A stretch of DNA of 64,000 nucleotides from Gnetum montanum (taxonomy: Eukaryota > Streptophyta > Gnetopsida > Gnetales > Gnetaceae), in the NCBI GenBank assembly GCA_015680685.1, contig MNCI01029043.1, positions 304,646 through 368,645 on the forward strand, read 5' to 3'. Under the pieces are notes generated by a model. It saw only the letters and a list, made by a program, of their open reading frames with translations, made no database searches and was not told the DNA's origin. This document shows, piece by piece, positions 34,808 to 47,440 of the stretch (position 1 is the first letter of the stretch; each line of letters opens with the position of its first letter). Position numbers and translations under genes: made by a program.

Positions 34808-37800
34808 TTAAGAATATGATGGTGCCAAGGGGGCATTTGGAGGAGGTGGTGGTGATGCATCATCATCATCATTGCCTACACCACTGGGACCACTAACATC
34901 AGAAATTCCTATGAGATAGCAACACACAACTAGTTAGTGACAATTATAACCAAAATTGTAACATGAACTTGGCAAAATAAAACACATAAAACTAAAAAGA
35001 AAAAACTAAAGCTAAAAAATGCAACATGTAAATGCAATCACAATATACAATATAGCTATAACATAAAATACATCTCATAACAAAATTACTAAGGCATAGC
35101 AAAACATAGTTCTTACCTATTTTGGGCAAAACTTGTTGCAACCAACCAATGATGTCCTTTGTCATCCTATGCATGAATTCTATCTTGTCCTGGATCTCTA
35201 CCCATAATTTCAGGAAAAACTTAGGTACAAGGGACACTATTTCTAGCTCAGGAACTATGATAAGAATAACAATTGTTAGATAAGTAAGAACTCTAAAATC
35301 AAACATCAAACTATAGGCAATAACAAGTAGAGCATAAGCATACCTATGATCCCCACTTCATTCTCATGATCATATTCATCATCATCAGCGATTTCAATCA
35401 AAGACTCCTAAGGTAGTGATAAACTAAACAAGGCATCAAGATCATCCATATCTTATTGTAAGAGTGCCTTCTCTGCACACCTCTATTCTTCCTCTACTGT
35501 ATCCCTATGCCTCTAATGTTCCTCTTTGGAATGACTATGTGCCTCCTCTTTTGTAGTAGCAACTTGGGCTTCCAAGTTCCACCATTGATCTATAGCCATA
35601 AACCGTTAGATAAATTAACATGAATAGCCATAGAACAAAACATAACTGAAAACATTACCAAAAAAGGAAAAGAAAACATAGTAGAAGTATACCTATGATA
35701 GCTTGATCCAGGCATGGGATCTTAAAGATAATCTTTTTCTTGGAGGGTGGCTTTACTGCTAGTGGTGCTTCTTGTGTGGGCCTCTTTAGATTAGCCCTAG
35801 CTATTCTGGTGGCTTTAGCACGTAATTGTTGGGCCCTCTTGATATTTGTTGGAAATGTAAGAGGTACCTCCCCTATGCTATTAGGGGATTCACACCAACT
35901 GACATCAAGATCTTTGGTGGTCATAGATAGTGAATCTTCCATATCCTCTCGTGGGTTCTAGGTCCTCTTGGTTGGATAAAGATGCTTTATCCAAGGCTTG
36001 GAGAGTTTTCATGGATCCCAGCACACCCACAATCCACCTCTCTTCACCACTAAAATTTTTGCAAACCTCTTTAAATAGCTTGCAAAAAATGCATGGTGCA
36101 TGTGGACTATTTTGAAAGAGTCTACACAAATGTTGATGGTTTCCTCTTTAAGGCTTGTAGCCAAGAACGCAACCTAGTTAAAATGAGTTCCCTCCATCAT
36201 AAGTTTCTTAAAGGTCCATCTCTGCAAAATGTCAATAACCTTCTTTTGTGAAAATAATTTAGGAAATACCCTAGATCTAAATAAGGGATAAGACTCTTTT
36301 GCAAAAGGATTTATAAAGCTATTGTAAGCAAGACTAGAGTGGCCCTTGGTAGCACCAAGCCATTCCTCAACCTCTACATGGTGGCCTACCTCTTTCATTA
36401 GTTTGGTGGCAACTGTAATCCTATTAGTGAGAACACCAAATAAGTCATGGAACGTAGATAGACTAATGGCAATAGTAATGAATAAGCCTCATACTATGGT
36501 GTAGAACACATCAGCTTTTTCATCAAAAGAATTGATGACATTCAACATCTTTGTAGAAGGGATGACAAGGTTAGGTGCCATGAAGATCTCAAGCAAATTT
36601 CATGAGCAATGTTTGCTTGAATGTCTTCAGATGCATTCTCCCTTCACCATTCCTATGCTAGACCCACCTCATAGAACTTTAGCATGAGATTCTTCACAAA
36701 ACATCCAGTGAGGGGTATGTTAACATTTGTAGAAGTGGAAGGCCCTATAAGAAAACTAAAAGTGTTTATTGTTAATACAACTATGTTTTAGCTATAAGAA
36801 AATTAAATCCTAAGTAACCATAGAACCTTTAACGTAAAAATATACCTAATTTTTCACTCTTCTTCTTCTTGCTTGGAGAGGCTTGTGTGGAGGTCTTAGT
36901 AGTAATACCCATATCTCTAATATTATTAGGGGTTGTCCACTAGCTGTGTGTTCTTTTGGCAACCACATATTTGTAAACAAGGTCAATTCTAGTTGTATAT
37001 TCATCAAACTCCCCTCTAAGCTATTCAAAAATCACATATTTAATCTTGGAGCCCTTAGTGAATGTGTTTAATATAGTATGGACTATTTCCAAGGTTTGAT
37101 CATTCTTGATAAAACCTTGATCATTGACCCTATACCTACAAGATACATGTGAAACCAACAAGTTAGAAGAGAGAAAACTAAATGAGATAAAACCAAAAGA
37201 TTAAAACATATAATAGTCATGCTTATGTGTGTAATTAGTACATAGTTCTTAGAGGATTTTGGAATAAGGAGTGGACTCTTCGTGCCACCATTAGAGTATT
37301 ATTCATGTTGTATAGTGAATACTTTGGCATGATCCAAATATTTGAAAGGTGCCATGGATTGATGAAATCCATCATTTCTCCTACTACTCGAGTCTCCAGT
37401 CCATTGGTTAAAAACTAAGTAATCAAGCATGCAAACCGAAGTAGCAAAGTCTCTATGATGATTGTGGCCACCTCCTCAAACAAGTGTGACCACATCATCA
37501 TACCAAAGTACTAGAGAAGATTGTTAAGGAAGTCCCTAGCTCCTGGGTGGAAACACATTGATGTCTTCTCCAATGCTAAGTCAAGAAGAGGGGTATGGTC
37601 TATAGGTTGACCAAGACAACAAAGAATGCCAACTAGCTCAACCATAATAAGCACTAGCTTGAGCAAGATCCTATAGGGGAAATCATTTAAAAAAAAACAA
37701 CATCAACACAACATTTCAACACTTAGAATTTATTAACAAATTTTACACATCCTAGTTGGGGGTGAAATTAGCCTTCATAAAAGCTATAAGGTGTTCGTTT

Positions 37801-39189
37801 AAATTTTCTTAATAAAATTGACAAAAAAATAAATCTATCATTAAAACCTTTTTTAGATTCAACATTATAGCCAAAATTATCAAAACAAAAATTGTTCCTT
37901 AGCTAAAAACATGCATTACCTTTAAAAAAAGCATCAAAACATAGAAAAAGTGGCCATAATAAGAATAAGTAAAAGACTTACTAAAAATAGTAAAATATTT
38001 TTTTCTTAAAAAATGCACAAAAATAAAAATTTACAACATAATTTACAAAATAAAATCCCCAAGAGCATGGAGTTTAACAACTCCAACTATGACAACCACA
38101 TCCATCCTCAAAGGGGTAAATTGCTATAACCAAATTTTGACCAATTAACATAGCCTTATTACAAAATTCATTAAAAAATTCATCTTAGGCCCAATTTCAA
38201 TGATTCCACCATGGAAGGAATCCTAAAATCATGAAATTTCTACTCATGACCACTGTAACCAAAAAACATGTAACCATTCTTGCACAAAACATAGCCAAAA
38301 ATTGCAACTGCAACCATCAACCCTTGTTCATGTAAGGTTAGGAAAAAATTCACTAAAAATTTATTTGGGCTCCAAATGGAATTCTTTCACCACCATTTGA
38401 AAGCTTAAATTAAGCCCTATGCATCCATACTTAATAAAAATTCAAAACCCTAGCCAATTTTTCAAAAAAAAAATAAATCATTAATGTTGATAAAAATCTG
38501 AAAAATAGCACAAACCCCTAATTGCACAACCAAACTAACATAGCCATAACTTGATCAATATGACTCCAAATTAAAAAATACCATAGCCATTACAAAGCTT
38601 AAATACAACACTAAAAACCAAAAACATTAAATTTTGTAAAACATAAGTTTTTTTCTTATAAAAAATACACAACATAACTTGCTTTTTTGAAACAAAAAGC
38701 ATCAAAAAACACAAATTTGACATTATGTAGACGTAGATTATAACCAAAATAGAAAAACCAACATAACCCATCACAAAACATACCAAAATAAGGGGGTAGG
38801 ATGCTATTATAATTTAATTTTAATGAATCCTTTGCCCTAGATCTAAGAAAAAGCACTTGAAAAAGCAAGCCTAATTTTAAAAATTTGATTTACCAAGGTG
38901 AAAACAACAAAATAACCCTAGATCCACATGAAAATAGCCAAAACATGACATGGGTTTTGCTAGAATTCAATTCTATTGACTTCTTTTGACTAGATCTAAG
39001 AAAAATAGCATATTACCACTTAGAAAAAATAACAAAAATGGCTAGAACACTATGAAAAAGGCAAAGAATGGCCTACCTTGGAATTGATGAGGAAGTCCCT
39101 TGGATGGAAACAACCTTAGGAAAGGCAGAGATCCTTTTGGTAGTATCATCTAATTCTTGGATGTGAGGATTCTTGTTTTTTTTCTTCAT
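34808..39189 (-). pseudogene. Gene X, D copy: antisense intron-containing gene, seven exons
   Basis: Unknown protein encoded opposite to gag-pol. Inferred exons: 39077-39189 (ATG at 39189; MKKKNKNPHIQELDD), 37227-37670, 36846-37135, 35693-36744, 35344-35589, 35117-35254 and 34808-34908 (stop at 34808). Most introns have GT...AG ends, for example donor GTAGGC after exon 1, acceptor CTTGTAG before exon 3, donor GTAAGAAC after exon 6. The donor after exon 2 has mutated to AT. Exon lengths and splice positions match the E copy; the long coiled-coil exon 7 is absent. Exon 4 contains VGHHVEVEEW and RWTFKKLMMEGTHFN, both conserved in E. The last exon encodes a Gly/Asp stretch and a proline-rich tail. 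Stops occur from decay. Function not recognised. Confidence 0.72.
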
Positions 39190-40310
39190 GATGAATGCTC
39201 AACGTTGGAAGGAGGCTTGAAATCTAAAGGGGGAAAAGCCTCAACACTAGCCAAGAGAGGGAGGTGAAGCTTCAATGCTGATATTCCACAAGATCAGTTG
39301 TAGTAATGGATTTCAAGACTCTCCTCCACTATTTTTACTGATAGAATGGTGGTTTGTGATAATTTTGTACAAGTTTTGACATTAAAAATCCATAAAACCC
39401 AACGTTTCCACCCAAAGCCCTACTTGCTAATTTTGTGTATGGCAACTTCACATACACTGAAGTTTAAAGGGGGAAAGTATCCTCCACACTGGGAGTCAAA
39501 GGGGGATGGGGGGAAACAATGACTATCTTTTTCTCTTAATTTTTTATTTTTTAAATTTGTAAAACCATGGGCCCCACCCTTCACCCTCATACATGCTACT
39601 TTTTGGGTTAGTAATTATGTCAATGTTGGGGTTTTGATTCCTTTAACACATAGAACTATACCCAAGCCTTAAACTCCATAAATCCATATTGGGGGTACCA
39701 TACTCAACATGGATGCATGCCTTTCACCTCTCAAAACCATAAAAAGTAAACTTTCTTGTCATTTTTAGCAATTTCAACTTATAGCATTCAACCCCAGGCT
39801 TTGAAAGGGGGTCAAAATTTTCTAAAATAGTCACCTTGGGTGTCCACCCCAACTTATTACCCTTGTGGATTGGGGGGGGGGGGGGGGGGGGGGGGGGNNN
39901 NNNNNNNNNNNNNNNNNNNNNNNNNNNNNNNNNNNNNNNNNNNNNNNCCCCCCCCGCCCCCCCACTCCCATCACACCCAAATATGACCCCTAGAAGGGGC
40001 CCACATGACCAAGAGCCTATCTAATCACTCTCAAAAACCCCTAAACCTTGGAAAAATTAGTTGAGAGTGGTCAAAACCTTTTGATTTGGTAGTTCCATAG
40101 TTGGGAAAGGCCTCATCCATGCTAAGAACCTTGACCCTAGCATGAATGAATGGGAAATGATACAAAATTCCATAGATCGACCACCTAGCTATATAAATCA
40201 ACCACCTAGTTATCATGATTGAACTTCATACTCTTGTACAACATCTAATAGCCTAGTTTTCACATTCAAACAATCCAATTTACAATCTTGTATAATACCC
40301 CATGTTAGTG
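39190..40310. other. Upstream region of gene X in element D, with G/C homopolymer gap
   Basis: Non-coding DNA that should hold the promoter of gene X. No clear TATA box was identified. It contains a run of 26 G (39872-39897), 50 N (39898-39947) and a C-rich run, probably a collapsed homopolymer or hairpin. Confidence 0.5.
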
Positions 40311-43290
40311 AATCCCCCCTCCATGCCATCTGATGTGGGGCCAACATGGGAGTTTAAGAGGGTATAACGTAAAAAAATCCTCTTCCCCAACTTCTAGTGA
40401 CCATAGTTCTTGCATTGAGATCCTTGCTAACCCTTTGTGACCTCTAGTAGTAGATAATCCTCTTTGGTTCTCACCCCTTTGGAATACAACACATGAATGT
40501 TCCTCCCTAGAGAGGGGGGGGGGGGGGGGGGGGGTGTGGGTGCTCTCAATGTGGAAATAAGGGGGTAACTTCAAAAATTAACTTAAAAGCCTTAAAATTG
40601 ATAACTTTTGATCTTAGGTAGTGTCCAACAACACCAACAACCCTAGGAATGAACATGCATGTCCAAAACTAATCAACATTTATAAAAAATTAGCCCCTTA
40701 TGATCCTCCATACTAACATACCTCTTGGAGGGGGGCTCAACATGGAAACAAGGGTGTAACTCCAAAACTTAACTTAAAAGCCTTAAAACTAATAACTTTT
40801 GATCTTGGGTAATGTCTAGTAGCACCAACAAGCTCAGGAATGCACATGCATGCCCAAAACTAATTGAAATTTGTGAAAAATCAACCCCTTAGGATCCTCC
40901 ATGCTAACATACCCCCTTGGAGGGGGCACTTAGAGGGGAAACAAAGCGGTAACTTCAAAAATTAACTTAAAAGCCTTAAAATTGACAATGTTTGATTTTG
41001 TGTAGTCTCTAGCAGCACTGACAACCCTAAGAATGTACATTCATGTCAAAAACTAATTAAAATTTATCAAAAACCAATCCCTTGGAATCCTCCACACTAA
41101 CAAACCCCTTGGAGGGGGGGGGGGGGGTCAATGGGGAAACAATTGGGAAACTTCAAAAATTAACTTAAAAGCCTTAAACTTGACAAATTTTAATCTTAGG
41201 CAGTGTCCAACAACATCGAGAACCCTAGGAATGCACGTGCATGCCCAAAACTAATCAAAATTTGTCAAAAATTAGCCCCTTAGGTTCCTCCATGTTGAAA
41301 TACCTCCTTGGAGGGGGGTGCATCATGGAAACAAGGGGGTAACTCTAAAAATTAACTTAAAAACCTTAAAACTAACAAATTTTGATCTTCAACAGTGTCT
41401 AGAAGCACTAGAAACCTTGGGAAAGCACATGCATGCCCAAAATTCATCAAAATTTGTTAAAAGTTAGCCCCTTGGGTCCACACTAACATACCCCATTGGA
41501 GGGGAGGCTCAGCATGAAAGTAAGGGGGAAACTTTAAAAATTAACTTAAAAGACTTAAAACTAACAACTTTTGATCTTGGGCAATGTCTAGAAGTAATGG
41601 CAACCTCGAGAATGTACATGCATGCCCAAAACTAATCAAAATTTGTCAAAAGTATCCCCTTGTGATTCTCCATGTTTCCTTAGCATGCAAATAAGGTGGT
41701 AACTTAATAATTAACTTAAAAGTCTTAAAACTAATAAATGTTGATCTTAGGTGTTTTCCAACAACACTAGCAACCCCTAGAATTCACATGCATGTCCAAA
41801 ACTAATCAAAATTTGTCAAAAATCAGCTCCTTGGGATCATCCACATTGACATGATTCCTTGGAGGAGGGGCTTAGCATGAAAATAATGGGGTAACTCCAA
41901 AAATTAACTTAAAAGCCTTTTGATCTTGGACATTGTCTAATAGCACCAGCAACCCCAGTAATGCACATGCATGAACAAAACTGATCAAAATTTGTTAAAA
42001 ATCAATCCCTTGGGATCCTCCACATTGACATACCCCCTAGAGGGGGGAGCTTAATGTGGAAACAAGGGGGTAACTCCAAAAATTAACTTAAAAGCCTTAA
42101 AACTAACTTTTGATCTTGGGCAATGTCTAGCAGCATTGACAACCTCAGGAATGCACATGCATGTCCAAAACTAACCAAAAATTGGTCAACAATCAGTCCC
42201 TTGGAATCCTCAACACTAACATACCTCCTTGGAAGGGGGGTTCAGTGTGGAAACAAGGGGATAACTCCAAAAATTAACTTAAAAGTTTTAAGCTACAACT
42301 TTTGATCTTAGGCATTGTCCAGTAGCATTGACAACCTTGGGAGTGCACATGCATTTTCAAAATTGATCAAAATTTGCCAAAAACTAGCCCCTTGAGATCC
42401 TCCATGCTAACATACCTCCTAAAGTGGATGTTTAGTGTGGAAATAAGGGGGTAAATCCAAAAATTAACTCAAAATCCTTAAACCAACAACTTTTAATCTT
42501 AGGCAGTGTCTAGTAACACTAATAATCCAATGTACATGCATGCCCAAAATTCATCAAAATTTGTCAAAAATCAGCTCCTTGGGATCATCCACATTGACAT
42601 ACCCCCTAAGAGCAGGGGAAGGGGGGTGGGGGTGGGGCAAGGTAGGGCAGGGGTGAGGTTTGGGAGGGCTAAGCATGAAAACAAGGGGGTAACTTCAAAA
42701 ATTAACTTAAAAACCTTAAAAATACTAACTTTTGATCTTGGGTGGTGTCCAACAGCACTAAAAACCCCAAGAATGCACATACATGTCAAAAAATGATCAT
42801 AATTTTTCAAAAATCAGCCCCTTGGAATCCTCCATGTTGACATACCCCCCTAGAGAGGGGGCTCAACGTGGAAATAAGGGGATTACTACAAAAAATAACT
42901 TAAAAGCCTTAAAACTGATAACTTTTAATCTTGGCTAATGTCTAGTAGCACCGAAAACCTAAGAATGCACATGCACACCTAAAACTATTCAAAATTTGTT
43001 AAAATTAAACCCCTTAAAATCCTCCACATTGACATACCCCTCTAGAGGGGGGCTTAACATGGAAACAAGGGGGTAACTTTAAAAATAAACAAAAAATCCT
43101 TAAAACTAACAACTTTTGATCTTGGGTGACACTCAACAAAATTGACAACCCCAAGAATGCACATGCATGATCAAAAGTAACCAAAATCCATCAAAACTTA
43201 GCCCCTTGAAGCCCTCCATGTCGACATACCCCCTAGAGGGGGGAGCTCAACGTGGAAACAAGGGGGTTTTATCATAGAAGCTTCAAAACT
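40310..43290 (-). repeat. ~190-bp tandem array in element D (about 14 units)
   Basis: The anchor TTAACTTAAAA recurs near 40579, 40769, 40962, 41160, 41352, 41541, 41711, 41904, 42083, 42272, 42463, 42702, 42896 and 43085, with typical spacing of 189-194 bp. Each unit also carries CATGCATGCCCAAAACTAAT-like, TTTGTCAAAAAT and GGAGGGGGG blocks. Listed as minus because the related array in E lies in the opposite orientation on the plus strand. The first unit and the left edge are degenerate. G-runs occur at 40511-40533 and 41117-41127. Confidence 0.9.
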
Positions 43291-43612
43291 CTTGTTTTTT
43301 AGGTCCAAATAGGCTAGAAACAATCCTAACTAATGTCCAAATGCATCTAATAGTCTTGCGGCCCTAAACCATGGCCTAATGAGGCCTAAAACTGGCAAAA
43401 ACTCAATTTCTTTTAACCTATATTAGCCAAGTTTAACCATAAGTAGCATGCTTTACTTAATCTTTTAACTTGTTTTTGGCCTTATGTTGCATTGTTAACC
43501 CTTATAACCTTCTTGTATCCTTTTACATAACCTTATACTTCCTTTATCTATTTTATTTTTCTTTGTTTAGCCTCTAAATGGTATCAAATAGTGGAGTTTG
43601 ACCTTCCGTGAC
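43291..43612 (+). other. Spacer of element D between array and 3' LTR
   Basis: It matches the reverse complement of about 47060-47400 in E (for example GGTATCAAATAGTGG and GTTTGACC motifs). It contains CATGGCCTAA...AAACTGGCA, related to the minisatellite on the other side of the passenger block. At about 43612 the match to E stops and LTR sequence begins, marking a deletion of pol of roughly 5 kb judged from E. Confidence 0.65.
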
Positions 43613-44605
43613 TAGCTTGGGGGGGAGGTTGGGAGGTGGGGGGAGGGGGGAGGGGAGGAGGGTAGGCAAGGGGGTCAACCAGCTAAGAGAGAGGGGGTTA
43701 GATAGTGTGAAGGGGCCAAATAGCTAGGATGCATGGGGGTGGATCTCACCTACCCCCCTAAACATAGTAGCCAATTTATAGCCAATCAATCAATAATTTG
43801 GTAGCCAATTTTTGGCCAATCATGTCAGCCACTCATAGCCAATTTTTAGTTAATCATGTTAGCCATTTGTAGCAAAAATCATGGCCATAACCCTATAAAA
43901 ACCACATCTTGGCATCATGTCAAGGTTTCACACATTAGCAATTCAGCACCCTTGGCATTTTGGCATCCAAGAGCTCTCACTTCCTTAGGAAAAATGCAAC
44001 TTCTTGGTGCCTAGAAACATGGAACATTTACAATCCATTACCCCCTTGTTATTACCTCCTTTGTATTTATGAGCTTTGGGTGTCAATGTTACCCTCCTAG
44101 GATCCCCAAATCCCAACATGATGTACTTTGGCCACCCCAATCCTTCACATTTCCATAACCCCCCAACAGCAACCAACTTTATAGATCTAAGATGCTGACA
44201 AAGGAGGTTTGATAACATTAGGAGTGGTAGAGATGTCAGATCATGGAGTTGATCATGGCTTCAATGGACTCTAAACCCCTACCCAAGTAAAACCCCTTTT
44301 ACCTCGATCTTGGACACTAATTTTGTACACATCTTTGAAATCATTCTTTATTCATTTAATGAAATTTATGATTTTAATTTGTGTAAAATTTTGCATATAA
44401 TTCTTTTATTTCTAGTGCATTATTTTATAGGTCTACATTTTTTTACACTTTTACAACACCATTTTACACCCCTCTAACTCCCTATGTGATCTATCGGACC
44501 ATACTCCGATTTTTCTTGCTGAGGCCCTAGGGGATTTGGAGTTGAGGCTACCTACAATTGAGAATCCTTGGTTTCTTCCAAAAACTATGATTTTCCATCA
44601 CAACA
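43613..44605 (+). repeat. Truncated 3' LTR of element D
   Basis: It matches the 5' LTR from about 7185 to 8128 and ends CACAACA at 44605. The first ~0.3 kb of the LTR is missing. A purine-rich G tract (43619-43676) lies at the junction. TATAAAA is at 43894-43900. Confidence 0.82.
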
Positions 44606-44610
44606 CTAGC
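44606..44610. other. Target-site duplication of element D, right copy (CTAGC)
   Basis: See 6871-6875. Two of five positions differ between copies. Confidence 0.65.
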
Positions 44611-45340
44611 GTTGCAATTGCATTGGCTATAGTGTTTTCATTTCAAGGTATGTGTTGGATATCAACATCTGTAAATTATTGTAATAGTTGCTTTCCTAGG
44701 TCACAGGAAGGTTGCAAATGTTTGGCTTTAAAAGTGTAAACCTTGATTACTTGGTTAACCATAAGTTATGAGTCACCTTTGATCATTGAGTATTTAATTT
44801 CTTAGTTACGAGCTACCATCATCCCTCTAATCAAATCCTCATACTCTACTACATTGTTGGTACATGGAAACTGAAAGTGATAAGTGAAGGGTTGGATTTC
44901 ATGAGATGGAAGGTTATAATGGTAGTGGCACTAGCCCCATGGGTATTTGAAGCTCCATAAAAGTACATGACTACTTCATAGTCATCAATCACTTGGCTAA
45001 TAACATTAACATGTTCATTAAGAAAATCAGGATCAATGGTTGCATGATTGTCAACTAGTGAAATGGTAAGTTGTATGACTATAGCTTTAGATTTTGTTGA
45101 TGCTTGAGAAACATAAAGAAGGTCAAACTCCATGGTTACGGCTTTCTATCAACTATACAGCTACTTTCATAAGTGTTGGTCATTATGGCTCTAAGCACAT
45201 TATCTTTGCAAATGACATTGACCTAGCTCCTAAAGAGGTAGTGTCTCCACTTCTTCAATGAGAAGACTAGTGCTAGACAATACTTCTCCACTTCAATATA
45301 TCAGTTCTCATGTGTAACTAATGCATGGATAAGGTAGTAT
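44606..45340 (-). pseudogene. pol: RNase H domains of element E (RNase H end and archaeal-type RNase H)
   Basis: On the minus strand the vestige of the first RNase H is followed by a linker with FDLLYVSQASTKSKAI and a second, archaeal-type RNase H starting near 44960 with VVMYFYGASNTHG. The usual catalytic Asp of MYFDGAS is Tyr here. NNVVEYEDLIRG and GDSWL follow (about 44830-44760). The reading frame runs to 44611 and resumes at 6870 after removal of D. A second RNase H is a hallmark of Tat/Ogre elements. Confidence 0.82.
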
Positions 45341-46740
45341 ACTAACATTTATACTCCATCATCTCATTTCTAATAGAGTAGAGAGGTAATAGATGTGTTA
45401 GAAATAGTAAGGTAGATGTCAAATAGTTTATCCTTTTGTGGAGGATAAACTTTTGGTAGTTGTGCCAACTCTTGCTTAAGGTTTTTAAAGGATTCCTACC
45501 ATTGAGCCATCCACTCATAGTAACCTCCTTTCTTAAGCAAGTATTGCATGGGTTGTAACTTATCCATAAGCCTAGCAATAAACCTATGAATCAATTGCAA
45601 TCTACCTTGCAATCCCTAAATATCCTTAAGGTTAGTAGGTGTAGCCAAGTTGGATATGGCCTTAACCTTATTAGGATCAATACATAATCCTACTTTAGAT
45701 ACTACAAAGCCAAGAATCTTACCAATTTTGACACCAAAGACACAATTCTTAGGATTAAACCTAAGTTCATATTTGAGCTAGCATTTAGGTACAAGGTCTA
45801 GGTCATGTGTATGGTCATTGACCACTTTGGACTTAATGACTATATCATCTACATAATCATTGAGAAAACCTAGCATGTAATCACTAAAGATCTACATCAT
45901 AGCTCTTTGGTAGGTTGCTCCCATGTTCTTTAGGTAAAATGGCAACATGGTATAGCAAAGGTGCCCCAAGGGATCATGAAGGTCATGCTAAGTTGATGTT
46001 CTAGATTGATCCTAATCTAGTTGTATCCCAAGAATCCATCCATAAAGGATAATAAGGCATGCTTGGCCATAGTATTAATAAGTTGGTCTATACTAGGTAA
46101 AGGAAATTCATCCTCAATGATTGCCTTATTTAGGTCTTGGAAATTGATACAAATGCAAATACTCTCATTTTTCTTAGGGACTACCACTATGTTGGACACC
46201 CATTTTGCATAGTCAATACCTCTAATGAAACTAGCTTGGTATAGTTTTGTGATTTCATCATGAATTGCAAATGTCAAACCAGGTATAATCTTGCAAATCT
46301 TTTGCTTAACTAATATAATTCTAGGATCAAGTCTTATGTTATGTTGTATTAAACATGGGTCTAGCCCTAGCATATCTTCATATGACTAGGAAAATACCTT
46401 AATGTTATCTTGTAGGAACTTGGTGATGTCTTGAGCCTATTGAGATTCAAGTGAGGAACTTAGTTTTAGGGTTTTCTCCTTACCATTATGTGTTGTAACA
46501 TGAACCTCAACCAAAGAGTCTTTGGTAATGTCACCAACATCTAAATAAAGAGTTTTAACTAGGTTTTCAAGCCATTGTAGAGATTTTTCTATCGAGGCTA
46601 TGTGGTTGACAAGACTCTTAGGCTCAAGATCTAGAAAATCAAGATTGATGCATTGTTTAATACCACCATGAGGCCCACTTAGGCTTAGTGGCAAACTAAC
46701 TTACTCCCAGGTACTCATATTCCAACCTTGCATATCAATC
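45340..46740 (-). pseudogene. pol: Reverse transcriptase of element E
   Basis: Minus strand. A linker frame (46694-46437) precedes RT. The RT frame 46373-46017 contains MLGLDPCLIQHNIRLDP, WVSNIVVVPKKNE, CICINFQDLNKA and ALLSFMDGFLGYN, all typical of the Tat/Ogre lineage. Further on, the palm active site reads YVDD (45844-45855), so the catalytic Asp pair is preserved. The connection with a GRL-F-NRFI-like motif follows near 45570. An intron acceptor might lie near 46720 (TATGCAAG), as in Ogre, but this is weak. Confidence 0.86.
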
Positions 46741-47440
46741 ATAAGCACATTAAGTGGCACCTAGGTAAAGATGAGTAAATAATGCCAAAATGCTATGAAA
46801 TTATTTAAATACATGTTACTTTAATGTTAAAAAATGGAAATGAGGGCATACAAGGCTATAGGAGGTAAAAACAATCTAATAAGGCCATACAAAGATCAAA
46901 TTAAAGTTAATAAATGTCAAAACAAGTTGAAACATAATGGAAGTATGACATGTAAGGCACAACCTAGTTAACTACGACTATGATTTTTGCCAGTTTAAGG
47001 CCTTGCTAGGCCATGATGCTACTCTTAGGCCTTAATGGATCATGATTACATGGTATCAAATGATGGTCAAGGAATGTCAAACCCCATCATTCAATACTAA
47101 TCAAAGGCTAAACAAAGGTCAAAGAGGCTATAATAAAGGAAATAAGGTAGAGATAATGAGATTGAAGTGATGNTAGGCTATAATAAAGGAAATAAGGTAG
47201 AGATAATGAGATTGAAGCGATGTATCTATTACACAAGGTTGACAAGGTTGAAATGGGTCCAAAACACTTTGAAACAAGGCCACATCAAGAAAAATGGAGC
47301 ACATATGATGACACATGGTTAAAATAGGTCAAAATAGATTAGAATTTACTATTTTTAAGCCTTAGCATGCCATGGTTTTAGGCTACAAGTATGATAGATG
47401 ATTTTGAACATTTATTAGGACTATTTTGAGGTTGTTTGTG
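46740..47440 (-). other. Spacer of element E between array and RT, with assembly artefact
   Basis: Its central part matches the reverse complement of the D spacer (43291-43612). The minisatellite-like motif CCAGTTTAAGGCC lies near 46990. A 48-bp block (47125-47172) is repeated at 47175-47222 around a single N (47173), almost certainly an assembly artefact. No gene seen. Confidence 0.6.

Larger units (their letters stand above)
6876..44605 (+). mobile_element. Element D: Tat/Ogre-like retrotransposon lacking pol, with two nested insertions
   Basis: On the plus strand: 5' LTR (6876-8128), primer-binding site, leader (interrupted by A), gag (interrupted by C1), protease, 29-bp minisatellite, antisense gene X, ~190-bp tandem array, spacer and truncated 3' LTR (to 44605). 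Its own length is about 16.7 kb. It is the same family as E, judged from gag, protease, gene X, the array and LTR ends. RT, RNase H, integrase, polypurine tract and the first ~0.3 kb of the 3' LTR are missing. The 5' LTR still has those first bases, so the deletion most likely followed insertion. Confidence 0.85.

Noticed and set aside
38571-38868. Minus-strand frames rich in Phe/Tyr/Cys
   Set aside because: They lie within the large first intron of gene X in D, and show no conservation as protein in E.
42506-42810. Open frames in the ~190-bp array
   Set aside because: Arise from one array unit with a G-rich insertion and are not kept in the other units.
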